From an uncultured Acetatifactor sp. (GTDB lineage Bacteria; Bacillota; Clostridia; Lachnospirales; Lachnospiraceae), in NCBI GenBank assembly GCA_910577185.1, contig CAJTLR010000010.1, forward strand, positions 1 to 25,297: DNA of 25,297 nucleotides, given 5' to 3'. The first letter of the stretch is position 1; each line of letters starts with the position of its first letter. Below are positions 1 through 7,503 of this stretch, piece by piece. The notes beneath the pieces are model-generated. The model was not told the origin of the DNA, made no database searches, and was given only the letters and a program-made list of their open reading frames with translations. Both the position numbers and the translations under genes were made by a program.

Positions 1-42
1 TTTGCAAAAGTACACATCAAAAAAGTCCGCAATATGATAAAC

Positions 43-59
43 GGGAGCATAATGCCCTC
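43..59. promoter_or_regulatory. Imperfect palindrome upstream of the pel-like operon
   Basis: The two 8-base arms GGGAGCAT and ATGCCCTC flank a single A and match as inverted repeats at 6 of 8 positions, with a perfect GCAT/ATGC core. The loop is too small for an RNA hairpin, so if the site is real it would be a DNA-binding site for a dimeric regulator. It lies just upstream of a candidate -35 element and within the only sizeable gap before the first gene. A chance palindrome is quite possible. Confidence 0.2.
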
Positions 60-71
60 TAAAAGGTCATA

Positions 72-101
72 TTGTCAAAATAAAAACAAGTATCTGATAG
101 T
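72..101 (+). promoter_or_regulatory. Candidate sigma-A promoter for the pel-like operon
   Basis: A TTGTCA box (5 of 6 to consensus) is followed after 18 bases by GATAGT (4 of 6). This would place the start of transcription about 70 bases before the first gene. The surrounding 1-178 region is AT-rich compared with the genes and holds no other feature I can support. I see no c-di-GMP riboswitch fold and no terminator there. The -10 box is weak, so this is only a candidate. Confidence 0.25.
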
Positions 102-178
102 GGCTTAAGTGCAGGGGGTTATTGTTTTTAGATTCAGAGAAAAAGATGCGATGATATTAAGGTAGGTTGAGAAGGGAA

Positions 179-2353
179 ATGGTTGTATTATTGATAGGCG
201 GCAGCAGCGTGTTAATGAATGCAATGATTGACAAGTTCAGCAAAAACGGACATCGGGTCTATCTGCTGACGGGGCAGCGGGAGGGGCACCGTTCCTATAG
301 GCATGTGTTTGAAAAATATAATTTCCCATATGAGAGCGGAAGCATCAAGGACATTCTGGAGAGCATAAAACCGGATGTAACAGTGTTTACAGGTGCATTC
401 GACACCAACTTCGACTGGGAGCAGGCAGGGCAGGAAATAGTACGGTATACGGCAGGACTTATGAATATTCTTTCTGCCTGCAATATCCTGAGAAAGGGAA
501 AGTTTTTCTATTTTTCCTCCCAGGAGGTATATGGCGATGCCCATATGGACAATGTGAAGGAAGAGGAGGAACTGTCTCCTAAGGGTTTCAGGGCAATGGC
601 ACTGGCCCAGGGGGAGGATATGTGCATCAATTACAGACGGGTACAGGACGTGGACACATATATCCTGCGCTTTGATTATCCGTACTGGGTGCCGGAGGCA
701 GGAACAACGGAGAATAATCCCTGTTTTGCCATGTGTCTTGAGGCGCTGAAGACCGGAAGGATTTCCGCCAATGCCAGAAGGGTTTTTTCCATGATATATC
801 TCAACGATGCGGTGGAACTGGCCTACAAGCTGATGTGTGCGGAATCTCCCGGGCATGCCCGGTATCATATTTCTTCCGGGGAAGAGATCGGTGAGCTGGA
901 GCTGGCAGAGAAAATCCGGCAGGCGCTGGGATCCGGCATCGAGGTCGTTGACAATACCGTGGGACTGGGCAGCCGCCTGGTTCTGGACAATGGCCGGTAT
1001 AAGAAAGAGTTCGGACAGAAGATTTTCAACCATTATGACGCAGGTGTCAAAATGGTGGCGGCTTATATGAAGCGCCATAGTTCTTCCTTTCTCACGGAAG
1101 ATGATGCAGGGGGCGGCCTGGCGGTGAAGGCCTGGAATAACCTTCGCAGAATTTTCAGGGCAGTGGTTCCCTTTCTGGAGAATCTGATTTGCTTTATTCC
1201 GTTTTTTATGATGAATAACAGGGCAGTGGGCAGCAGATTCTTTGCCCGTCTGGATTTCTATTTGCTTTATGTACTCTTGTTTGCCGTTGTCTACGGACAG
1301 CAGCAGGCTATTTTTTCGGGTTTACTTGCAATTATGGGATTTTGTTTCCGGCAGATGTATGACCGCACCGGATTTGAAGTGCTTTTGGATTACAATACAT
1401 ATGTCTGGATGGCGCAGCTTTTTATTGTGGGCCTCATCGTGGGTTATCTGAAAGACCAGCTCCGGTATATCAGGAATGAGTCCAGCGCCAGGGTACGATA
1501 CCTCAACGGGCAGCTGAAGGATATCAAAGATATCAATGACAGCAATGTCCGCATGAAGCATAATTTTGAAACCCAGGTAGTAAACCACAAGGACAGTCTT
1601 GGGAAAATCTATGAGATTTCCGCTTCGCTGGAGCAGTATGGGCCGGAGGAAGTACTGTTCTATGCCGCCCAGGTACTTTCCAGACTGATGGACTGCGGGG
1701 ATGTGGCAGTGTATACGGTGGCCAACGGCGACTACGCAAGACTGTTTTCCGCCACTTCACCGGAGGCAAGAAAGCTGGGGAATTCCATCAAGTACACGGA
1801 TATGGAGACCCTGCACGGAGAATTAAAAAACCGCCGGGTCTATATTAACAGGGACATGGAGGAGAAGATGCCCATGATGGCAGGCGCCGTTTACTCTGAG
1901 GAGAAGATGCAGCTGATTCTGATGCTGTGGGGCATTCCCTGGGAGCGCATGACACTGGGAGAAGCGAACCGGCTGACAATCATAGGGGCATTGATCCAGA
2001 ATGCCGTGCTCAGGGCCAACCGCTATCTGGAGGCACTGAAAAACAGAAGATATGTGGAAGGGACAAATGTGCTGGACGAAGAGGCCTTTACGCATCTGGT
2101 GAAGGCATTTTCCGATGCCAGGGACAAGGGGCTCACGGAATATGTGCTGCTGGAAATTCTGGACGAAGGCGAAGATTATGAAAATGTTGCCCGATCTCTG
2201 GGCAGCGCCATCCGCCAGACGGATTACCTGGGGATTTTAAAAGGAGGGAAGCTGTATGTTCTCCTGTCCAATACCAGCAGGGAAAACGTGGATGGAATTG
2301 TGGAGCGGTTCAGGAATACCGGCTATGCCAGCCGGGTGGAGGAACTGATATGA
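179..2353 (+). CDS. pelD: SDR-PelD fusion: membrane c-di-GMP receptor for Pel-type polysaccharide synthesis
   Basis: The 724-residue protein has four parts. Residues about 1-305 resemble an extended SDR (nucleotide-sugar epimerase) domain. Four hydrophobic segments follow at about 330-425, then a polar linker likely to be coiled coil (430-480). After that come a GAF-like domain (about 485-615) and a degenerate GGDEF-like domain (about 630-724). The last three parts follow the order of PelD, the inner-membrane receptor that activates Pel synthesis on binding c-di-GMP. The RxxD inhibitory-site motif is present as RQTD (679-682), while the GGDEF signature is GGKLY (689-693), so it should bind c-di-GMP but not make it. 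The SDR part keeps SSQEVYG (113-119) but reads FRAMA where YxxxK is expected (137-141), and its Gly-rich loop GGSSVLM lacks the third glycine. It overlaps the PelE-like gene by 4 bases. The ATG start gives a normal SDR N-terminus; a TTG at 167 is the alternative. Confidence 0.82.
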   Translation: MVVLLIGGSSVLMNAMIDKFSKNGHRVYLLTGQREGHRSYRHVFEKYNFPYESGSIKDILESIKPDVTVFTGAFDTNFDWEQAGQEIVRYTAGLMNILSACNILRKGKFFYFSSQEVYGDAHMDNVKEEEELSPKGFRAMALAQGEDMCINYRRVQDVDTYILRFDYPYWVPEAGTTENNPCFAMCLEALKTGRISANARRVFSMIYLNDAVELAYKLMCAESPGHARYHISSGEEIGELELAEKIRQALGSGIEVVDNTVGLGSRLVLDNGRYKKEFGQKIFNHYDAGVKMVAAYMKRHSSSFLTEDDAGGGLAVKAWNNLRRIFRAVVPFLENLICFIPFFMMNNRAVGSRFFARLDFYLLYVLLFAVVYGQQQAIFSGLLAIMGFCFRQMYDRTGFEVLLDYNTYVWMAQLFIVGLIVGYLKDQLRYIRNESSARVRYLNGQLKDIKDINDSNVRMKHNFETQVVNHKDSLGKIYEISASLEQYGPEEVLFYAAQVLSRLMDCGDVAVYTVANGDYARLFSATSPEARKLGNSIKYTDMETLHGELKNRRVYINRDMEEKMPMMAGAVYSEEKMQLILMLWGIPWERMTLGEANRLTIIGALIQNAVLRANRYLEALKNRRYVEGTNVLDEEAFTHLVKAFSDARDKGLTEYVLLEILDEGEDYENVARSLGSAIRQTDYLGILKGGKLYVLLSNTSRENVDGIVERFRNTGYASRVEELI

Positions 2354-3309
2354 CTCTGGCCAGGGATGAACGTATTTTTCTGATGATCCTCCTTGTAAAC
2401 CTGATTGTGGCGGTTGTCTATCTGCTGGCAGGGATACTGCTGGCTGTGCCTGCCCGGTCTGCGCTGGAGGATGGGGAGGGAAAGGAAAAGCTGTTTGACA
2501 ATAGAAGGACCTATGTTCTTCGTTTTATGGTAATGATATTATGCCCGGTCATCGGTCCCATGTTTTTTCTTGCGGCCCATTTATTTTATCTCATAGTATT
2601 TTGGAAAAACGTGGATCTGGCGGATGTAATATTCAGCAAAGAGCGTGTGAATGTCCGCATGAAAGCGGATGAAGAGCGTGAAAGGGACATCATTCCCCTG
2701 GAGGAGGCCGTTCTGGTCAATGAGAAGAAAAATCTGCGCCTGGTGATGATGAGTGTGCTCAGGGAGGACATTCACAATTCCCTGACTGCCATCACACTGG
2801 CGCTGGACAGCGAGGACTCGGAGGCATCCCATTATGCTGCTTCGGTATTGTCAGACGAGCTGAATAAGTTCCGCATTTACGTACAGAAGCTCTGGAAACA
2901 GATTCAGGAGGAACCCGACCGGACAGAATATGAGGAAATGCTTCTGGAATATATGGATAATGTCCTGCGGCAGAAGATTTTTTCGGCATATGAACAGCGT
3001 AGATTTGTGGATATACTGGACGCGGCGGCAGAACTGCTGTATGAAAGGGAGCCGGGCAGATTTACGGCAGAACGCTATGAGAAGATCTTTCTGCGGATCC
3101 TGGAAATCAGGGATTATGACAAAGCCGGGAAATGGTGCCTGCGGATGGCGGGACAGTATCCGGAGGAACTCCCCGCGTACACCTGCCGTCTGAAGCTGTA
3201 TTTCGCCAGACAGGACAGGGAAGCATTTTTTGAGACCCTGGATTCCCTGAAAAAGTCAAATGTGGTAATTGACAGCGAGACGCTGGAACTGATCCGGGTG
3301 TTTGACTGA
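2350..3309 (+). CDS. pelE: PelE-like membrane protein with C-terminal helical repeats
   Basis: The 319-residue protein starts with two transmembrane helices (about 10-32 and 56-86). A hydrophilic, all-helical C-terminal region follows (about 110-319), with TPR-like helix pairs such as the stretch around residues 240-300. This architecture and length match PelE, which partners PelD in the membrane complex that drives the PelF glycosyltransferase. The ATG overlaps the stop of the SDR-PelD gene as ATGA, and a GGAGG lies about 7 bases upstream, so the two are translationally coupled. The call rests on architecture and position rather than on a sequence motif, since PelE diverges strongly. No catalytic residues are expected. 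Confidence 0.7.
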   Translation: MTLARDERIFLMILLVNLIVAVVYLLAGILLAVPARSALEDGEGKEKLFDNRRTYVLRFMVMILCPVIGPMFFLAAHLFYLIVFWKNVDLADVIFSKERVNVRMKADEERERDIIPLEEAVLVNEKKNLRLVMMSVLREDIHNSLTAITLALDSEDSEASHYAASVLSDELNKFRIYVQKLWKQIQEEPDRTEYEEMLLEYMDNVLRQKIFSAYEQRRFVDILDAAAELLYEREPGRFTAERYEKIFLRILEIRDYDKAGKWCLRMAGQYPEELPAYTCRLKLYFARQDREAFFETLDSLKKSNVVIDSETLELIRVFD

Positions 3310-3314
3310 GGAGG
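3308..3314 (+). promoter_or_regulatory. Ribosome binding site GAGGAGG that fixes the start at 3321
   Basis: GAGGAGG overlaps the stop codon of the PelE-like gene and lies 6 bases before the ATG at 3321. An in-frame TTG at 3315 touches the site directly and is therefore unlikely to be used. Confidence 0.7.
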
Positions 3315-3320
3315 TTGGCT

Positions 3321-5516
3321 ATGTCGATGAAGATGCTCACGATTCTGCAGATTGCAGGCATACTGGCATTGTACCTGGGCGTTTCGGTTGCCTTGCCGGG
3401 GATTGTGCTGCACAGAATATTCCGGGGCACAAGGCTGTCCGCAAGGCTGATGGCGTATTTTATGTGCGGGAATTTCTATATGATCAATCTGGTATTTCTG
3501 TTGCAGCTTTTACATATATCATACGGGCCGACACTGATTCTGGGAACCCTGGTTCCGCTGGGCGCTGCCGCCGTATGCAGGTTCCGGGAAAATTTTTCCG
3601 TGTCGATAGAGAGGGGAACCCGGCGTCTGCGTCTGATTTTGGAAGGGGAGACAGGCATCCGGACGCAGCTGTACCGGTCAGGGAAGAGGCTGTCGTCCGG
3701 GCTGCTGGGGGAGAGGATGTCGTCCCGCTGGCCTGACGTAATTCTCACATTGGGCGTCCTGGCGCTGGTCTGCTATCTGTATGGGACAAATGTCATCAAT
3801 GTGTACGGGTATTGTGCATCGGATATCGTGGTGCATCATTACTGGATCAACGAAATGGGGAACAATAATCTCTTTGCGGCAGGCATTTATCCTTTCGGAT
3901 TTCACAATGTGATTTATTATCTGCACGCAGTGGCCGGCATTCCGACCTATGTTCTGCTGAGGGTTTTCTGCCTGGTACAGACGATAATGATTCATATGAT
4001 GCTTTTGTTTTTCCTGCGTGCGGTATGCCAGTCCAGGTATGCCCCTTATGCGGGGACGTTTCTGTATCTGGCAGGCGGCTTTTTCTCAAGCGGCACCTAT
4101 GCCCGGTATGGCTCTTCCCTGCCCCAGGAATTTGGAATGCTGTTCCTGTTTCCTTCGGCTTATTTTGCAATTTCTTTTTTTCAGGAACGGAATCCGGACT
4201 GCCGGACAGAAGAAAAAGGTAAGAAGAGGTTCTTCCGGTTCGGCAGAAACCTGACCATGTTTGCCATAAGTGTTTCCATGACGCTGGCAGTTCACTTTTA
4301 TGATGCCATTGTGGCGGCAGTGTTCTGCGCAGGGATTGCGGTGGGATTCTGCTTTCGCTGTTTCCGCTGGCGTTACCTGAGACGAATCATGCTGGCGGGT
4401 ATGGCCGGCGTATTGCTGGCAGTGCTTCCCATGGCAGCCGCATATATGATGGGAACTCCCCTGCAGGGATCCCTGTACTGGGGGATGTCAGTCATGTCCA
4501 CGGAAGAGGGGGAAGATGAGGAGACGGAAGAAGCAGGACAGACGGCAGAAAGCATGTCGGAGGATCTTTTGGAAAAGGCAGGTTCGTCCCTGGAGCACAG
4601 GCTGCAGGCCACTGTAGACAAGATAAAGATTTATGTTGCGGGTAACAACGCTGAAACGGGATGGTTTCTGCTGGGCAGCACAGGGGCTGTTTTGCTGCTG
4701 GGTATCGTGTGGTATATAGGAAGAAGGACGGAGTACGGAGGGATTCTGGTTTCGGTGGGAACTTTCCTGGTGCTGATGATTCTGATGCAAAGCTATGCGG
4801 ACTGGGGGATTCCCCAGCTTATAGAAATTTCAAGATGCTCGATTTATGTTGCATACGGGTTTGCCCTGGCATGGGGACTTTCCCTGGATGGGATTGTGTT
4901 TCTGCTGTTCCGGGAAAGAAAGGCGATTCACCTGGGTTCCCTTGCAGCACTGGCAGGGGTTTGTGCGGCAGTGGCGGTGACGGGAATGAAAACGCCCCTG
5001 AAACTGGGTGCACAGGAGACCAATGACGCAATTATCTGTATGTCCAATATTCTCCGGGAGAACCAGGACGGAGAGACCTGGACCATCTGCTCTGCCAATG
5101 ATGAAAGACAGATGATGAGGGACTATGGAAATCACTATGAACTGATTGATTTTCTCAGGGGGATGGAGGAGCTGGAAAGCGATACGGTACTCACGGTTCC
5201 CACAAAAACAGTGTATTTCTTTGTGGAAAAGGTGCCGATTTTTGCCGAAGAAAAGGATTTGGGCAGAAGGATATCCCGGGAGGGCGCGGGGAGAGCCCTG
5301 CCGGATGGCAGGGAGATATCATCCATATATGCAGAGGATGCCCGGTGGGTGGTTATGTCCCGCATGTATTTCTGGGCACAGGCTTTTCGGAGGCTGTATC
5401 CCAATGAAATGGAAGTGTATTATGAGTCGGAGGATTTTGTCTGTTACCGTGTGCGGCAGAATGAATACAGTCTGTATAATTTTGCAATAGACTATGGATA
5501 TAACGGAACCGGATGA
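3321..5516 (+). CDS. Large polytopic GT-C-like membrane protein inside the pel-like cassette
   Basis: The 731-residue protein has roughly 12 or more hydrophobic segments spread from residue 5 to about 560, then a soluble C-terminal domain of about 160 residues. An acidic, charged loop lies at about 394-420. After the hydrophobic segment around 140-155 comes a loop with SDIVVHH (D168, H172, H173) and then IYPFGFH (188-194). Such acidic/His loops followed by a YP-containing segment are typical of GT-C membrane glycosyltransferases, which use lipid-phosphate sugar donors on the outer face of the membrane. I cannot assign a family; a DUF6541-type relative is one possibility. Canonical pel operons have no such gene. 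It sits between the PelE-like and PelA-like genes and overlaps the region of an alternative start of the next gene. A non-catalytic scaffold or export protein is the main alternative. Confidence 0.55.
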   Translation: MSMKMLTILQIAGILALYLGVSVALPGIVLHRIFRGTRLSARLMAYFMCGNFYMINLVFLLQLLHISYGPTLILGTLVPLGAAAVCRFRENFSVSIERGTRRLRLILEGETGIRTQLYRSGKRLSSGLLGERMSSRWPDVILTLGVLALVCYLYGTNVINVYGYCASDIVVHHYWINEMGNNNLFAAGIYPFGFHNVIYYLHAVAGIPTYVLLRVFCLVQTIMIHMMLLFFLRAVCQSRYAPYAGTFLYLAGGFFSSGTYARYGSSLPQEFGMLFLFPSAYFAISFFQERNPDCRTEEKGKKRFFRFGRNLTMFAISVSMTLAVHFYDAIVAAVFCAGIAVGFCFRCFRWRYLRRIMLAGMAGVLLAVLPMAAAYMMGTPLQGSLYWGMSVMSTEEGEDEETEEAGQTAESMSEDLLEKAGSSLEHRLQATVDKIKIYVAGNNAETGWFLLGSTGAVLLLGIVWYIGRRTEYGGILVSVGTFLVLMILMQSYADWGIPQLIEISRCSIYVAYGFALAWGLSLDGIVFLLFRERKAIHLGSLAALAGVCAAVAVTGMKTPLKLGAQETNDAIICMSNILRENQDGETWTICSANDERQMMRDYGNHYELIDFLRGMEELESDTVLTVPTKTVYFFVEKVPIFAEEKDLGRRISREGAGRALPDGREISSIYAEDARWVVMSRMYFWAQAFRRLYPNEMEVYYESEDFVCYRVRQNEYSLYNFAIDYGYNGTG

Positions 5517-5544
5517 TTACCGGAACCTGTATCGGAGGATCGGG

Positions 5545-5549
5545 GGAGG
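5545..5549 (+). promoter_or_regulatory. Ribosome binding site GGAGG that fixes the start at 5555
   Basis: GGAGG lies 5 bases before the ATG at 5555. An in-frame ATG at 5513 overlaps the previous stop but has no recognisable ribosome binding site, and it would put 14 polar residues before the membrane anchor. Confidence 0.6.
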
Positions 5550-5554
5550 ATAAG

Positions 5555-7465
5555 ATGATATCACGCCGGAACTTTTTTTCGATTGTCACATTGATGGCTG
5601 TCCTGTTCTTTTTGTGCATGGGCACAAATAATCTGAAGGACTGGTGGAACGATTATACTGTAAATACTTATACAGAGACTGCGGAGAACTATCCGTCCCG
5701 GATTCATTTATATATACCGGGAAATGATACTTCGGAAGAAGCGGCACAGGATGGGACAGATCATGACGGGGGAGGAAACCTATATGCCTCTCGCGACATG
5801 GTGGTTCTGATAGGGGACGGGGAGGGTATTTATGGCAGGGCGGTCAGGGAATGGGTGATGTATTCCAGACGTAAAATGACAGAATACGCCACACTTTCCG
5901 CTTATGCAGGGGCGAAGGAAGATGCGGGATGGCCGGAGATGCTGATCATAGATTCCAAATGTGTGGACTGGGGAGAACCCGGGGAGACCGACTTTCTGGC
6001 AGCGTGCGTGGAGCAGGGAACACATCTGGTATTTAGCAGTCTCCCGGATGTGTCCGTGATAGAAGACAATGACCGGGTTCGGAATCTGCTGGGGATCCGG
6101 AAGGTGAAGGCGCGGGAGACGGCTGCCGCGGGCCTGCATCTGTACGAGGGCTTTCTGCTGGGAGGAGAAAGCATCTATCTGCCGGAAGAAGGGGAAAAGG
6201 AAGCCGGGAAGGAAGGGGAGATTGTTTTCCCCGGTGAGACCAATGGGGCGGGAGCCCCTGTCTTTCCCTGGTATCTGCTGTCATCGGGAACCAAAGTATA
6301 TATGAAAGGTATCCCCGGGGACCCCACGGTGGACACAGAGGATTATCCGGCTCTGATCTGGAGGAAAAGCTTTGGAACGGCATATGTGTTTGCCGTGAAC
6401 GGCGGCTATATGGAAGGAATAGAGGCCATAGGCCTTTTATCCGCAATGTCGGCCGAGATGTATTCCTATGAAATATACCCGGTGATAAATGCACAGAATA
6501 TGGTCCTGGCAGGATATCCGGGCCTTGCCGATGAGAACAGGGAGGGGATGGAGCGGTTCTACGGCTGGTCCCTGAATGATGTGTTTCAGGAAGTTCTGTG
6601 GCCTAATATAAGCACTGTCCTGAACAGATATGAATATAAGGCTACTTGTATGCTGACACCGCAGTTTGATTATACGGATGCCGCGTTTCCGGATCCGGAG
6701 CAGCTGGCTTATTTTCTGAAAATATTCCGTGAAGCATCGGCGGAGGTGGGATTATCCGGTCTGTGTGTATCCGATACCCCCGTTGGACAGAAGCTGGAAG
6801 AAGATGGCAGATTTGTCATGGATGCGGTGGGCGGCTATGAATTTGCTTCTTTTTATGCGGGAAATCTCTCCGGGGATGAGATCGAAACGGCGCTGCAGTC
6901 GGATGTGTTATCGTCTGTCGTGACGGTGGTGCGGAATTACGGGGAGGGTGACACACAAATAATCCAGCTCCTGTCGGAGCATGTCACCGGCCAGATGGCT
7001 TTTGATATAGGGTTTGAGTATAACTATAAAGGGGATTTCCTGGTGAAATGCCTGGAGACAGCCCTGGGCTATCTGAATGTGTCCTTTGATATGGAGCGGG
7101 TGGCATATCCGGACGGGAAGGAAGATGCGTGGGAAAACATATCACCGCACTTCGGGACCACAGTGGCCGCTATCGGGGAGACCTTCCGTGAGTTTGACAG
7201 AACTACGGTTTCGGAATGTGACATGCGCATCCACCAATTCTTTGCGATGGATTACAGGGACAACAGGAAAGGGGACAGGATCCGGATACAAATATCCGAA
7301 GGCGCCGGTTCCGGCTGGTTTATTTTAAGAACCCATAATGAGACAATCGGTGAGCTGGAAGGAGGAAGCTGGAGGCGGCTGGAAAAGGACGCTTATCTGA
7401 TAGAAGCGCAGGGCGGGGAAGTGATCATCACAATGGAGCCGGCAGATGCGAGATTTTACAAGTAA
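5555..7465 (+). CDS. pelA: Membrane-anchored DUF2194 protein, PelA-deacetylase-like
   Basis: The 636-residue protein begins with an N-terminal anchor or uncleaved signal (about 5-25, after RR). The rest should lie outside the membrane. The middle has the DUF2194-type block around IYPVINAQN (residues 307-315). It continues to LTPQFDYTD (367-375), which resembles the start of a PelA-type CE4 deacetylase domain, and a likely beta-rich C-terminal end (about 560-636). In the Pel pathway PelA deacetylates the exported polymer; Gram-positive pel clusters usually encode only this deacetylase half. There is no N-terminal glycoside hydrolase domain here. No HxxxH metal-binding motif is visible after the Asp motif, so enzymatic activity is uncertain. 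Its position before pelF and pelG supports the assignment. The symbol is used for the functional slot rather than for proven activity. Confidence 0.6.
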   Translation: MISRRNFFSIVTLMAVLFFLCMGTNNLKDWWNDYTVNTYTETAENYPSRIHLYIPGNDTSEEAAQDGTDHDGGGNLYASRDMVVLIGDGEGIYGRAVREWVMYSRRKMTEYATLSAYAGAKEDAGWPEMLIIDSKCVDWGEPGETDFLAACVEQGTHLVFSSLPDVSVIEDNDRVRNLLGIRKVKARETAAAGLHLYEGFLLGGESIYLPEEGEKEAGKEGEIVFPGETNGAGAPVFPWYLLSSGTKVYMKGIPGDPTVDTEDYPALIWRKSFGTAYVFAVNGGYMEGIEAIGLLSAMSAEMYSYEIYPVINAQNMVLAGYPGLADENREGMERFYGWSLNDVFQEVLWPNISTVLNRYEYKATCMLTPQFDYTDAAFPDPEQLAYFLKIFREASAEVGLSGLCVSDTPVGQKLEEDGRFVMDAVGGYEFASFYAGNLSGDEIETALQSDVLSSVVTVVRNYGEGDTQIIQLLSEHVTGQMAFDIGFEYNYKGDFLVKCLETALGYLNVSFDMERVAYPDGKEDAWENISPHFGTTVAAIGETFREFDRTTVSECDMRIHQFFAMDYRDNRKGDRIRIQISEGAGSGWFILRTHNETIGELEGGSWRRLEKDAYLIEAQGGEVIITMEPADARFYK

Positions 7466-7503
7466 AGTGTACGGCCAGACATATATCCGGAAAGGGGAAT
7501 CAA

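Noticed and set aside
1..178. A c-di-GMP (GEMM-type) riboswitch before the pelD-like gene
   Set aside because: I looked for the paired GNRA-loop stems and conserved core expected of such an element and found none.
212..1078. Minus-strand open frame of 288 codons opposite the SDR-PelD gene
   Set aside because: It is antisense to a well-supported domain, has no ribosome binding site and gives a low-complexity Cys/His/Pro-rich translation typical of shadow frames.
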